This document shows, in pieces, positions 22,400 to 34,560 of a stretch of 64,000 bases of DNA. Within the stretch, counting starts at the first letter, position 1. Every line of letters begins with the position of its first letter. This DNA is from Paraescarpia echinospica (taxonomy: Eukaryota > Annelida > Polychaeta > Sabellida > Siboglinidae): assembly GCA_020002185.1 (NCBI GenBank), contig CM034532.1:25770100-25834099 (forward strand), read 5' to 3'. The notes beneath the pieces are model-generated. The model was not told the DNA's origin, ran no database searches, and saw only the letters and a list, made by a program, of their open reading frames with translations. A program made the translations under genes and the position numbers.

Positions 22400-23655
22400 G
22401 TGCCCTCTCCAAGACCACCCATACTGGCAACTTCTGCCTCTTGGAAAAACAACACAAACATTCCACATCAAGTTTGACATAGTGCTGTGTCAAAGACCAC
22501 CTTCTGGATGTGTCAATCTTGGAGACACATTTGTCTGTGCGTATGTGCGGCTGTACACTGTGACTGTAAGAGGACACTACTATCATAGGGACAGATGTCT
22601 TAACTATGTCTAACTATGGGGGGTAGCCATTCTTACCCCCATTCCTGTGTTCAGTCTAGTCACACTTCATCCGCAGTGCTTCAAGAATGGCTCAACCCAA
22701 GAATGTGCTGGCTAAAGAAAGACAGCACAAATCACTCCAACAATGTGACCATTCTAAACTGTGCATGAGATCAAGTGACACTGTAAGCAGGGCAGTTAGT
22801 GCCAGTGACCCCCAAACTACATAGGTGGCTCAATACCCTAGCAAACAGCCCAACAAAAATTATATGGTCAGTATCATTAAGCTTCTTGCATTTAGGCTGT
22901 TCTATAACTGTCAGGTAAGTTAAATATGTTCTACAACTGCCAGGTAAGTTAGACATGTTCTAAACATAAACTAAACATGCTCTATAACCACCAGATAAAA
23001 CCATATTCTATAACCTAAACTTAAGATGATGGAAGGCGTGTCCCATCCATCCATTGGTGCTGCTCAGGGCAGTAAATCAACATGGATCACTAGTCATGCA
23101 ATATAACCGAAGCCTTATTTTCTCTGCTAGATTAGCCATAAACACGTCTCTCAATCAGCCACCAACTGGCATAATGCGGCGATAAAAACATGTCCGGCTT
23201 CCTCTGTCCTCGTAGAACCATATCATCATGTGCTCTTAATGTACACAACACCTGAGGATGATTGTCACATGAGTACCTGATCCACCTCCCAGAAACCCCG
23301 CCCTCTCTCGTATGATAACTGCTCTGGGGTGAACAAGCTGTGTAGCAAGGCTGAATCTGTTACCCCGTCTGATGCTGCCACCTATCAACGCCCTGCGGAG
23401 TCTATCAGCCCCAATCAATCTTGTCTCTGAGACATCCTGTTTATTGTGAGAGGAGGCCCAGTGTGTGACGGGCAGGTGTCACAGACACTGTCACTTGGGT
23501 GGCCTGTCACCTGTGTCACACAAGTCACCTGCACTAACTTTCTGTGACCAGTTCAAAAGAGGTTTAAGTAATTAGTTGTGTGACAGAAACACCTCATAGT
23601 TGTAAGATACTACACACAGGCATAGATATTCAATAAACAGAAAATAGTCAAGTTT
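22400..23655. other. Unique sequence
   Basis: No recognised exon or RNA. CAGGTAAGTT and TCTATAAC phrases recur loosely at 22,900-23,010. Confidence 0.45.
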
Positions 23656-23832
23656 GTTCCCCAGTCCCCCCGTCCCCCAGTCCCCCTGTCCCCGAGTTCT
23701 CCAGTCCCCGTCCCCCATTTCTCCAGTCCCCTTGTCCCCTAGTCCTCCAGTTTTCCATCCCCCAGTCCCCTAGGCTCCCAGTCCTCTGGTTTCCCAGTCC
23801 ATCCTACCCCCAGTCTCCTGTCCCCCCAGAAC
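23656..23832. repeat. C-rich CCCCAGTCCCC repeat with quadruplex motif
   Basis: Irregular repeats of CCCCAGTCCCC and CCCCGT. From 23,659 to 23,693 five C-runs of four to six bases are separated by AGT, GT, AGT and TGT. The minus strand is therefore a textbook short-loop G-quadruplex motif and the plus strand an i-motif candidate. Confidence 0.9.
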
Positions 23833-23834
23833 AG

Positions 23835-25360
23835 TATTCTGAAAACTTCACTTGATATTCCCCCTCCCAGTGTGTACCCTGTAGGGTAAATACCTTTTAC
23901 TGATATTTACTTTCTACCCTCCTATCTGTCCTTATCTTCTCCCCATGAGGGTGCTAGCACCCCTAGGGTAAACCCACCCTGGCACATGGCCCAGAGCAGG
24001 TACCCTTGTGAGAGGGCAGCTCCCCTTCCTAGCACCATATATGGGCAGTGAGTGCTAGGAAATGAATACCCCAGAGAAGGGTAAAGTAACTATTAATAGG
24101 CACCCTAGAACTGCACACAGTTGTTATGAGTGAGGTATGGACTGTGTTGATATCTACCCCATGTGTTGGGGCAGAGGGCACAGGGGAGCGACAACAGCCT
24201 TCCAGGAAGCTATCACATGTCTCCCGCTGACATGAATGAAGAAACAGGAAAAAAACACCCCAGCTGTAAGGAATAAAGACAGCGCCAGTCCGCAGTGGAC
24301 CCAATACCTCAAACTCTCGCCCTATCTACTCAAAAACCAACATTCACCTAACTGAGAGACTGCACTGGCACAGCCGAACAGTTGACAACCCTAGTGTCGT
24401 TATGTTTGTATTTCTATACTTCTTTTCTAACACTGAATTATGATTATTATTTTTACTACTACTAGTACCCGATTTGTTTTATTATTAAAAGGGGACGTCC
24501 GTGTTAATGACATGCTATGTCTTAATGGGAGTATCTTTGACCTCTGTGTTTATGTTAATTATCGGGTATTCCATTTTTGTACATTTATGGTCAAAAATAA
24601 ATATCTGTCTTGTCTTGTAATATGTTTTGCTAAATAATAAATCTGAATAAAAAAAATTAAATCAAGTGTTTTCTTGGTAAACCTTTTTTTACTGTGGCTG
24701 GAGGAGATAAGATATGTCCTTTCTAAATGGATGTCTGATAAGTGGAGTTAATGCTGCATCCCAAAAAGTTTTAGCTCCCCAGTGGCCCCCACTGGGGTCC
24801 TCTTTGAGAACCTGAAAGATATGATCACTCCATCTAATCACACTATACCAAACACCCTGTCCCAAACCAACAACCCCAACCCACTGGAAGGATCTTATCT
24901 AGAGCCCCAGCTGTCAGGGGTACAGATAGCTCCTGGGTCATCAGCCTGCAGGTACAGGGTGAATTTTACAAGGGTGAAACAGTACCCAGAAACTACCCTC
25001 TGTCTGGTGACTGCCTTACATCTTGGCATGTAATCACTTGAGTGTGAGTGCGCTTCCCCAGTCTGCTTCTGGCCCTGCCTGACAGCTGACTGCAGCAAAT
25101 GTCTGATAATGTCAAAGTGCCCGTTGCTCTGCATCTCTCCTCAAATCACTTCCCACGTCACTCCGCAGCAGAAAGTCCAAAGATCGCAAGGTCAATGGCT
25201 GAATACTTCTGGGAGAAACTGTAAATTGACTTACACTGCGGAAAAAAATGCTAGAATGGAAAAAACCTTGATGTTTTTGTTAACAAATCTTGTATTGTTT
25301 TTAAGACAAAAGAAGGAATTGAAATGACACCAATGAAACAGTCTTGGTTTCAAGGCGAAC
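23835..25360. other. Unique sequence with a possible LINE-type tail
   Basis: The stretch 24,430-24,660 ends in TGTCTTGTCTTGTAATATG and A-rich DNA, reminiscent of LINE 3' ends, but no coding homology is visible. The rest is unrecognised. Confidence 0.35.
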
Positions 25361-25361
25361 A

Positions 25362-25386
25362 TATATATATATATATATATATATAT
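25362..25386. repeat. TA microsatellite
   Basis: Uninterrupted (AT)12-type run joined to a LINE fragment. Confidence 0.95.
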
Positions 25387-25436
25387 TTGAAATCGCATTC
25401 CCATCCTAACCTTCAGCGGTCCCTTGGTCTTATGAT
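25384..25436 (+). mobile_element. LINE 3' fragment (same family as 8.4 kb)
   Basis: TTTGAAATCGCATTCCCATC then CTAACCTTCAGCGGTCCCTT matches 8468-8516, the last codons and stop of the 8.4 kb element. Homology ends abruptly. Confidence 0.75.
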
Positions 25437-26030
25437 ATATAAAATCACTGGTGGGTCTTAGACAAAAATTGCTGTTGCTAATGCCAATAGCAAGCGTTTG
25501 ACCCTAGATCTTTGAGGAAGTCATATACATGTAACATATCCATATACTGTCAATATATCAATATCGTTTGTATGGACTATATGACCAATTAGGAAGTAAT
25601 GGCAGACTTTGTTAACCCAACCTCCTGTGTTTGTCCACCACAGGTGACAGTGGGAACCTAGGGGGAATGAGTAACCCAGGGGAATACAGAGTCATTGTAG
25701 CATGCATAGGGGGTGCATGGGATGGATAAAGAAGGGGGCATAGAAGCTTTCTCAGCTTCACCTAATGAAGTTCACTGTTTACCCATAACTTGCTGCTGTG
25801 GATTCAAACATAAATCAAATGTATTCCAAATGTGTAATGATATCATGAGTTTGACTACGAGTGTGCATTACATAGAGAAGTGAGCAATCAATCAGAGTGA
25901 TTGATGGGTGCCTCTGATGGCTGCCACAGACAGCCTGAAGCGTCTGAAGAATGAAGAGAGTTAACAGAGGAACTACCAGCTGACTGAATACAAAAACTTA
26001 TATCACCCCATATAGGCCCCACTCACCCCC
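25437..26030. other. Unique sequence
   Basis: Nothing recognised. Confidence 0.45.
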
Positions 26031-26032
26031 CC

Positions 26033-26585
26033 TCCTACTTGGTCCTCCTACCTGGTCCTAATTGGTCCTTCTACTTTGTCCTACTACTTGGTCTTCATAA
26101 CTGGTCCTATTTGGTTCTTCTACCTGGTCCTCATTCCTACCTGGCCCTCCTATCTGGTCCTATCTTATCTTCCTACCTGGTCCTTCTACCTGGTCCGACC
26201 TGGTCCTCATTTCTACCTGGCCCTCCTATCTGGTCCTATCTTATCTTCCTACCTGGTCCTTCTACCTGGTCCTACCTGGTCCTCCTGCATGGTTCACCTA
26301 CATGGTCCTCCTACATGGTACTACCTGGTCCTCCTACCTGGTCTTCCAATCTGGTCCTACCTGATCCTCCAACGTCCTCATACCTGGTCCTACATGGTAC
26401 TACCTGGTCCTCCTACCTAGTCATCCTATCTGGTCCTCCTACCTGTCGTACCTGCTCCTCCTACATCGTACTACTTGGTCCTCCTACATGGTCCTACTAT
26501 CGGGTCCTACTTGGTCCTCCTATCTGGTTCTCCTACATGGTCCTACTTGATCCTCCTACATGATACTACCTGGTTCTCCTACATG
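26033..26585. repeat. CTACCTGGTCCTC minisatellite
   Basis: Irregular 9- to 15-bp repeats of CTACCTGGTCCTC. A longer block containing CATTTCTACCTGGCCCTCC is repeated about 74 bp apart (26,132 and 26,206). The 174-codon open frame is a repeat artefact. Confidence 0.9.
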
Positions 26586-26589
26586 GCCA

Positions 26590-27840
26590 TGTCATGACCA
26601 CATCAAGACAATGCATGATTGTCGTCATATCAGACTGATCACCTCCTAAGACTAGAGGCGGACATGGATCAAGTTCTCAGCCATTGTCTCGTGCTGTCCT
26701 TATCTGCTTGTTCGAGCTGTTATATAAGTTATACATGATTCTCAGCCCTGACTAACCCACTGATAACCTGGCTGTGTTTTTATTGCTTTCTATCAACCCT
26801 TTTGTTCCCGTCAATAGAAGCTATGTTATGAGCTGTCCTGGTTGACACCCACTGTCTCCACTGACATGATTAATGTGACGAAATCGTAATCAAACTTCAA
26901 ATCACATGTTCCTGCATATTTTAACATCAACCATGAAGTAAGTGAAAACAATCAGACTGTTTTAATATGTCACATCTGACGAGAATACGCTACCAATACA
27001 TTGTCATCAATGTCATAATACCAACATGACTACACTATAAATACAACGTCATCGACATCACAACAATACATGACTACATTGTCAATACATACAGGCTTGG
27101 TGACAATATTGACATGATGACACTGTAAACATGACACTGTATGACACAGTACGTATTTAATTACGGGTGCTATAACATATGTGACATTAGACATTTTGTC
27201 AGTATGGAAGCACCTTGTAATTGAACGTAATCTGACACATTGAAACTGACACAAAGTGACACAAACACATTGACACTGACACTGACACAGTTACACCAAC
27301 ACTGTGGTACATTCAGCACGACACATATGACTTAATGTTGCCATTAACGGTGACTTTTTATACTGGCACAGCTAGCAACGGTGGCATGACGACATTGCAG
27401 GGTTGTTTGCCAAGGAGAGACAACCCAAAGATTGACCAACTCAACTCCAGGGGGCGCCATTGTTTTTAGGGTTTACACTTTCACATGAAACCAACTTTTG
27501 GGATTCACACATTTAAAACAGACCAACTTTTATTATTTCTGCTTTCAAACTGCTGTTCGGCAGGCAGGTATTTGGGTGGGTATGCACACCTGGATGAATA
27601 TTTGCATGTGTGCATACATGCATGCATGCACACACATGCATGCTGTGTGCAGGAATAAGTGTATGCGTCAATTCAGAGGAAATCATTTATCTCTGCCAAA
27701 CTATTCCTTCTCTTAGCAAGTCTCCAAATTGTTTTTATTGATTCACGAATGGACTCAGATTTCCAGTGTGATTCCTGCTAAACGCCAGTTGCGTGGTGCT
27801 GGAATGGTGTAGTGGTATTGGAGTGGGGAGGTGTTGGAAA
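26590..27840. other. Unique sequence with TGACA-rich low complexity
   Basis: From 26,985 to 27,310 the sequence is enriched in TGACA/TGTCA words without a fixed period. A TGCATGCATGCA run lies at 27,600-27,645. No gene recognised. Confidence 0.45.
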
Positions 27841-27843
27841 TAA

Positions 27844-29467
27844 ACTAGGCGCACCCCAACCGACTAACACCGATTTGGGGTTCTAGTCGGCATAAAAAGT
27901 AGTCAGGGCTAAATGGCAATTAGTTTCGCCAACTAGCGCCGCCTGCAAATAGCGCACACCAACCAGCGCACACTGACTGATGACCGTCGGTGTGCAAACT
28001 TGGTCAAAAATCCACCATAAACATGCATGTGCACGTGCATGTTTATTTGGTGTTTTCTCAATGAATCATTTACAACAGAGAAAGACGCGATTTACCAACA
28101 ATGTCCGTCTAGCCATCATTTGGGGCTACAAATTTACCATCTTAAAATGTCATTGATGAAAAAGGTAAATTCCGTTTTTATTAACAAATTTTATGTTTCA
28201 AAAGGGTACATTTCTTTTCCTAAAAGGCACATTTTCTGTCAAAACTAATACTTAGCCAGCGAACCACGCCTTGTCCCTCACGGACAACCAGACCACGAAC
28301 AGGAGGCGATTATTACTGGATCCTCGTAGACCTCAGTTGTTTATAGCTGCGCTTCGACAAATGACACAAAACACCTTTCACACTTCTAAATGCTATTAAA
28401 TGTCAAATAGCATTTTTAATTATGAGAAATAAATGATGATAATCCAGCTTTGTCATTACGATTATGAATTCTTCACATCAACTGAAGCCGTGGAAAAAGA
28501 AACTTGTTGCAACATAATTCGGAGATTCGCCGTTAGGCGTCAGCCTTCGTGACGATTTGGCTTGCACATTTAGTAAATCCTCCGGCAAATGAACGCACAG
28601 CTTCGCTAAGTTTTATATCGATAAAACAACATTATATTTAGTAATCTCCATGCCATGAGAAAACAATAGTTATGCCGAAGTCTTAGTCGCAGCAAACTTA
28701 TTCCTCAAACAACCTTCTTCTCCACTAGTGCCGCTGTGTGGATTTTTTTAGTTTATATTATATATGTGTCTTGTAGCGGTGGCAGTAGTATTTTAACAAA
28801 ACAAGATGGCGTTTATTGGAAGTGGGGAACAAAATCAGAAGTAAATTATGCTTATTTGTGGCACCGGTTTTAAGGAAAATCGATAAAAAATTATGATGGT
28901 CAATGACAACTGGTTAAAAACGATCTACTACAATCTGAAACCTTGGTGTCCCGTCAGACGTTGGTGCCCCGTCGGATGTTGGTGTCCCGTCGGACGTTGG
29001 TGCCCCGTCGGACGTTGGTGTCCCGTCGGACGTTGGTGCCCTGTCGGGCCATTAAATGTCAAATTAAAATATGAAAATTTGTGACCCAAATTGGCTTAAC
29101 AACTTGAAAATGTTGCCGGGCTTATGTCGAGGCCTGTCACATGATTGCACTATGCTCTCTCATTGGCCAACTTACCGCCGACCGTCGTTTTAATAGCGAA
29201 AACCGGAGCACACCGGCCAACTTGTCAACGTATATATGCCGACTTGTCACCAGATACTTGATTTATTTGCACCGACTACGCCGAATGCGCCCGACTACGC
29301 TGACCGCCAATTCAAAATTTGAATTGGCGTTAATCAGCGGAATAAGGCTGACTGTCGGGCCTAAATCCCGCGTACACCAACTGACTAACGTCAGCTGACG
29401 TTTTTAATGCCGACTACCTGGTAGTCGGTTCATGTGCGCCAAAAATCAGTTGGTGTGCACCTAGCTT
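27844..29467. mobile_element. Non-autonomous TIR DNA transposon (large MITE)
   Basis: The left end CTAGGCGCACCCCAACCGA (27,845-27,863) is matched in inverted orientation by 29,446-29,464 with three mismatches in 19. A TAA trinucleotide flanks both sides (27,841-27,843 and 29,468-29,470), compatible with the TWA target site of PIF/Harbinger elements. GCGCACACCAACYGACT-like motifs recur just inside both ends. The interior has no transposase frame. It holds an 18-bp repeat (28,945-29,050) and a 25-bp palindrome at 29,305-29,329. Size is about 1.6 kb. Confidence 0.7.
28945..29050. repeat. 18-bp repeat inside the TIR element
   Basis: About six copies of GTTGGTGCCCCGTCGGAC with alternating T/C. 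It lies wholly within the DNA element and reads WCPVGR repeats in one frame. Confidence 0.9.
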
Positions 29468-29469
29468 TA

Positions 29470-30225
29470 AGTGGTGTTGTGCTGGAGTGGTGTTGTGTGT
29501 TAGTGCTAAAATGGTGCTATGGAGGCATGGTGTTGGAGTGGTGTGGTATTAGAATGGTGTGGTGTTGGAATGGTGTGGTGTTGTATTGCCATGGTATTAT
29601 AATGATGTGGTGTCGCAGCTGATATAGTACTGGGCTGATGTAACATTGGAGTGGTGTTGGTGTGATGTGGTATTAGAGTGGTGTAATATTAGAGTGGTAT
29701 TAGAGTGGTGTGGTATTGGAGTGGTGTGGTATTGGAGTGGTGTGTTATTAGTGGTGTGGTATTGGAGTGGTGTGGTATTAGAGTGGTGTGGTGTGATATT
29801 AGAGTGGTGTGGTATTGGAGTGGTATGGTATTAGAGTGGTGTGGTATTGGAGTTGTGTGGTATTAGAGTGGTGTGGTGTGATATTAGAGTGGTGTGGTAT
29901 TGGAGTGGTGTGGTATTAGAGTGGTGTGGTATAGGTGTGGTGTGATATTAGAGTGGTGTGGTATTGGAGTGGTGTGGTATTAGAGTGGTGTGGTATAGGT
30001 GTGGTGTGATATTAGAGTGGTGTGGTATTGGAGTGGTGTGGTATTAGAGTGGTGTGGTATAGGTGTGGTGTGATATTAGAGTGGTGTGGTATTGGAGTGG
30101 TGTGGTATTAGAGTGGTGTGGTATTGGAGTGGTGTGGTATTAGAGTGGTGTGGTATAGGTGTGGTGTGATATTAGAGTGGTGTGGTATTGGAGTGGTGTG
30201 GTATTAGAGTGGTGTGGTGTTGGTT
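29470..30225. repeat. 16-bp minisatellite with 64-bp higher-order repeat
   Basis: Units of GAGTGGTGTGGTATTR form the array. A variant beginning ATAGGTGTGG recurs at 29,931, 29,995, 30,059 and 30,155, spacings of 64, 64 and 96 bp (four, four and six units). The plus strand is nearly devoid of C. The left third is more diverged. Confidence 0.95.
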
Positions 30226-30530
30226 GGATAAAATCTAATCAAAATCATAGTGTCATCGAATGCAGTTGTTATGAAAAAGTGGCTGTGAACTGCGGCGGGA
30301 GTGTATTAGAGCTGTTAGACGCATGCTGCTGCGGAGAGAACACAGCAAACACAAGACAGAATGCCAATTGTGTGTGACAGGCGCTGAATGTGGTGAAATG
30401 GAGGGAAGTGAGAGAGATGAGGCGAAAGCAATAACCAGGGACACGCTGTCAGAGCACGTTGTCTCGCAGCCACTCCAGACAGTGTCCGTCCGCAGAATAG
30501 GTTATCTTCCTGGGCCAGACACTGACCACT
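30226..30530. other. Short unique island
   Basis: Balanced-composition DNA between arrays. Two overlapping open frames (to 72 codons) have no recognised family. Nothing else visible. Confidence 0.4.
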
Positions 30531-30755
30531 GCTGACTAATGCTGACCACCAGTGACCACTGCTGACTAATGCTGACCACAGCTGAGCACTGTTGACTAAT
30601 GCTGACCACAGCTGACTAGATGACCACTGCTGAAAATCAATGAGTACTGCTGACTATCAGTGACCATTACTGATTATCAGTGACCACTTTTGACCACTGC
30701 TGAGCACTTCTTACTATCAATGACTACTGCTGACCACCGCTGACTAATGCTGAAA
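30530..30755. repeat. GCTGACCACTGCTGACTAAT repeat
   Basis: Imperfect 10- to 20-bp repeats of GCTGACCAC and TGCTGACTAA, decaying to the right. Confidence 0.85.
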
Positions 30756-30784
30756 ATGACTGTGTCAGAATCACTCTTGATGTT

Positions 30785-31060
30785 TATACCTCTTCCCTTC
30801 TGAAACTCCCTCTCCTCATCCCTATTCCTCTTTATCTCTCTCCTCATCACTATCCCTCTCCTCATCCCTATCACTGTCTTTATCCTTCTCCTCATCCCTA
30901 TCCCTCCCTTTATCCTTCTCCTCATCCCTATCCCCCTCTTTATCCCTCTTCTCATCCCTATCCCCTCTCTTTAACCCTCTCCTCACCCCTATCCCCTCCC
31001 TTTATCCCTCTCCTCATCCCTATTCCCTCCCATTATCCCTCTCCTCATCCCTATCCCTTG
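30785..31060. repeat. About 30-bp pyrimidine-rich minisatellite
   Basis: About nine copies of a unit containing CTCTCCTCATCCCTATCCC and CTTTATC, varying in length by a few bases. Confidence 0.88.
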
Positions 31061-31064
31061 ACCC

Positions 31065-31450
31065 AGAGTAAGAGCTATACAAACACAATTGTCCAAGGAA
31101 TGTCATAGATGTGAAGTTAGATCGAGTGTTCAGCAGTGGTCCATTAAAAATCTCTCACAATACACCGGGGTTACACCCTACTAGGGGTAACACCTCTCTG
31201 GCCAGCCAGTCCATCACCCTGCATGCGGCAGTTGTAGTGTTTGGGTCACCCCAGGCAGAGGAAACGGAAGTGCAGAGAGCACACATGAAGAGACATGGTG
31301 AGAAAGTCTTCAAGTCACCCACGCCCCACCATCTATTAAGTGCTCCATCAAGTCTAAGTTAGTAAACCAATGGAGGGTGGTGAATGAGAAAAGCTGTCAA
31401 TGAGACTTCACAATTGTCAGGAGACATGGCTCCCTTCCTGTTGTCACCAC
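31065..31450. other. Unique island
   Basis: An 83-codon plus-strand open frame (31,111-31,362) has mixed composition but no recognised family; no supported feature. Confidence 0.4.
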
Positions 31451-31461
31451 CCACTGTATAA

Positions 31462-32225
31462 AGCATGGAGTAGTGGACCACTGCATGGAGTAGTGGACCA
31501 CTGCATGGAGTAGTGGACCACTGCATGGAGTAGCGGACCACCGCATGGAGTAGTGGACCACTGCATGGAGTAGCGGACCACTGCATGGAGTAGTGGACCA
31601 CTGAATGAAGTAGCGGACAACTGTATGGAGTAGCGGACCATTGCATGGAGTAGCGGACCACTGCATGGAGTAATGAACCACTGAATGAAGTAGCGGACAA
31701 CTGTATGGAGTAGCAGACCATTGCATGGAGTAGCGGACCACTGCATGGAGTAGCGAACAATTGCTTGTAGTAACGGACCACTGCATGGAGTAGCGGACCA
31801 CTGCATGGAGTAGTGGACCATTGCATGGAGTAATGGACCACTGCATGGAGTAGTGGACCACTGCATGTAGTGAACAACTGCATGGAGTAGTGGACCATTG
31901 CATGAAGTAGTGGATCATTGCATGAAGTGGTAGACCAATGCATGAAGTAGCAGACCACTGCATGAAGTAGTGGACCACTGCATGAAGTAATGGACCACTG
32001 CATGAAGTTGTAGACCACTGCATGAAGTAGTAGACCACTGCATGTAGTAGACCATTGCATGAAGTAGCAGACTGTTGCATGAAGTAGTAGACCTCTGCAT
32101 GAAGTAGTGGATCTCTGCATGAAGCAGTGGATCACTGCATAAAACAGTGGATCAGTGCATGAAGTAGTGGACCACTGCATGAAGTAGTGGACCACTGCGT
32201 AAAACAGTGGATCAATGCATGAAGT
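31462..32225. repeat. 20-bp minisatellite, about 38 copies
   Basis: Unit GCATGGAGTAGTGGACCACT on the plus strand, shifting to GCATGAAGTAGTGGACCACT right of about 31,900. The unit contains the 11-bp palindrome AGTGGACCACT. Minus-strand open frames to 302 codons are artefacts of the stop-free unit. Confidence 0.95.
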
Positions 32226-32639
32226 AGACCACACAGACCACAGGATGCACAGAACTACACTGTTCATTGCAGCACCTTTTTATATCTTATATATATTATG
32301 TAGCCATAAACAGAACTCATGCAAGACGGCGGTTCTTCCTGTCTGTTGAAGACTCCAATAATGGCTGTGAGGCGAACCTTTATCAACCCGTTTCCTGTTT
32401 CACATCTTACAATTATCAGGTGCTTTTTACAGTGCAGCGTATCAGGTTAACTCGTGTCTTTTCAGGGGTGAATGTATCTACTTGCCTGGGTCATAGGGTG
32501 GGGTAGTAACCTGTGTGACACAGGGCATGTGAACTGTGCAGCTGGTGACACAACACGTCATGACCGAGTGCAGAACTACTGGCAGATGGACCACTGCAGC
32601 CACAGACGAGTGTCACCAAGGACCAATATCACATCGACT

Positions 32640-32765
32640 TATCACAGAGGATTGTCATCATGACTGTTGTCAAGATGACTGTCATCATGACTATTGTCAC
32701 AGATGACTGTCATCACGACTCATCATGACTGTCATCAGAATGGTCATCGTGACTGCCATCACACT
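32640..32765. repeat. TGACTGTCATCA repeat
   Basis: Irregular repeats of ATGACTGTCATCA over about 125 bp; the unit is partly self-complementary (TGAC/GTCA). Confidence 0.75.
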
Positions 32766-32904
32766 TGTAGGCAACCTACCATGGCAGTTTATCAGGCAAC
32801 AAAATGCTTGAAATAAGACTAGATTGACTTGGCCAAGAGATCTTGTCTGTCTATATTGGTGCTAGTTCTATATGAAGCGGACTAATTGTATGTATGTATG
32901 CATA

Positions 32905-32946
32905 TATATATATATATACATGTGTATATATATATATATATATATG
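32905..32946. repeat. TA microsatellite
   Basis: Two (TA)n runs split by CATGTG. Confidence 0.9.
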
Positions 32947-33309
32947 ACTACTTTTGTCAGCTAATTAACAGGTCGTTGAGCCCAGAGAGACTAGTGTAGA
33001 AGGAACTAGCATCAGACTCCAACTTGTGGTCTACATATCCCGGCAGCCTCAGTTCTAATTTTTATGTATCGTCCTACATACATAGATGTCTACTTACCTA
33101 CTCATATATCAGATGCTACGTAATTCAACAGGTTTCATTGATTCTTTATCAACTAGGTGCGTGGGTTGTCATTCTCAAGTAATGGTTACTGGGCACTTTC
33201 TACCTTCAGTGGGAGAGAGGGGGGAGGGAAGAGATATAGAGAATGATGGGATGGGGAGGAGGAAGGGAGAGAAGTTGGGAGAGAGGGAGGAAAGAAGTTT
33301 GAAATATAC

Positions 33310-34140
33310 AATCTGATAATTTTTATGATGTTAGGTTAAAACTAAACAAACTTTCACTAAATGTTAGTAAATCAAAATGCATGATGGTCTATCATCCTCA
33401 GAAACAAATTCCAAGGTTGCAATTAAATATAGATGACACACTACTAGAACATGTAGATAATTTTAATTTTCTAGGATTAATGTTACATAAACATCTAAAC
33501 TGGAATAGACACATTAATAAAATATGTAATAAATTGTCAAGAACAACTGGAATAATAAATAAACTGAAGCGTGTGTTACCACAGCATGTTTTATTAGTGC
33601 ACTTGTGAGTGCACTTGTGAGTGCACTTGTGCTCCCCCATATCAATTACTGTTTACTCGCATGGGGTGAAAATCATACAATTATTAAACTACAAAACGAG
33701 CAGTTAGAGCAGTAATAAACAGCTCACACACGGCACACTCCGATCCGTTATTGAAAAGCCTAAACATATTTTAAAAGTTGAAGATTTATTTAAAATTCAA
33801 CAACTAGGGTTTGCTTATGACATCAGAATGGTAATCTACTTACACATCTGCAGAACATACCAGTTACTTTAAACCACAGATGTACACAGTCATAACACTC
33901 GAAGTAGAAAAGATGTTCACATTGAAAGAGTAAAAAAACACAGAATTTGTTAAGAAAACCATAAGAAATAGTATTGCTCATGTTTTGAACAACACTTCAA
34001 ATTTAATCACAGACAAAATTCACACACATTCCTTGAATGGATTTACTATATATACTAAACAATTCAACATCTCAAACTACAATGATAAATGTAAAATCCC
34101 AAATTGCTTGCAACACATGCCAAAATATTACAACTAAAAA
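33310..34140 (+). mobile_element. Decayed non-LTR retrotransposon (C-terminal RT region)
   Basis: The plus frame gives DNFYDVRLKLNKLSLNVSK, then FNFLGLMLHKHLNWNRHI and NKICNKLSRTTGIINKLKRV. This is the thumb/connection region typical of Jockey/CR1-type reverse transcriptases (LSLNV.K.K, FLG..L...L.W..HI, SR..G....LK..LP). After a 12-bp repeat insertion the homology continues in shifted frames: HINYCLLAWGEN, then SLNILKVEDLFKIQQLGFAYD, then DKIHTHSLNGFTIYTKQFN. At least two frameshifts and several stops make it a dead copy of about 830 bp, lacking the catalytic FADD region and everything 5' of it. Confidence 0.85.
33597..33633. repeat. 12-bp triplication inside the LINE
   Basis: Three copies of GTGCACTTGTGA expand the point where the LINE frame reaches a stop. 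Confidence 0.9.
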
Positions 34141-34179
34141 TGGGAAATAAACTGAATTTGTTTTAATATACCTTAAACT

Positions 34180-34560
34180 AATGGTGCCAGACACATATTG
34201 CACTGAATGGTTTCAAACACACATTGCACTAAATGGTAACAGTCAGACACACATTCCACTGAATTTAGTCAGACACATATTGCACCGAATGGTGCTAGAC
34301 ACACATTGCACCGAATGTTGCCAGATACACCTTCACTGAATTGTGCAAGACACACATTGCACCGAATGGTGCCATATACGCATTGCACAAATCTTGCCAG
34401 ACACATTGCACCGAATGGTGCCAAACATCCATTGCACTAAATGGTAAGTCTGACACACATTGCACTGAATAGTACAGTTAGGACATCTGTGCCACACACA
34501 TTGCACTGAGTGGTAACAACCAGACATACACTGCAAAGATTGGCAACACTCAGGATGTCT
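34180..34560. repeat. About 26-bp diverged repeat
   Basis: Imperfect repeats of CAGACACACATTGCACTGAA with variable spacers, adjoining the 3' side of the LINE fragment. Confidence 0.8.
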
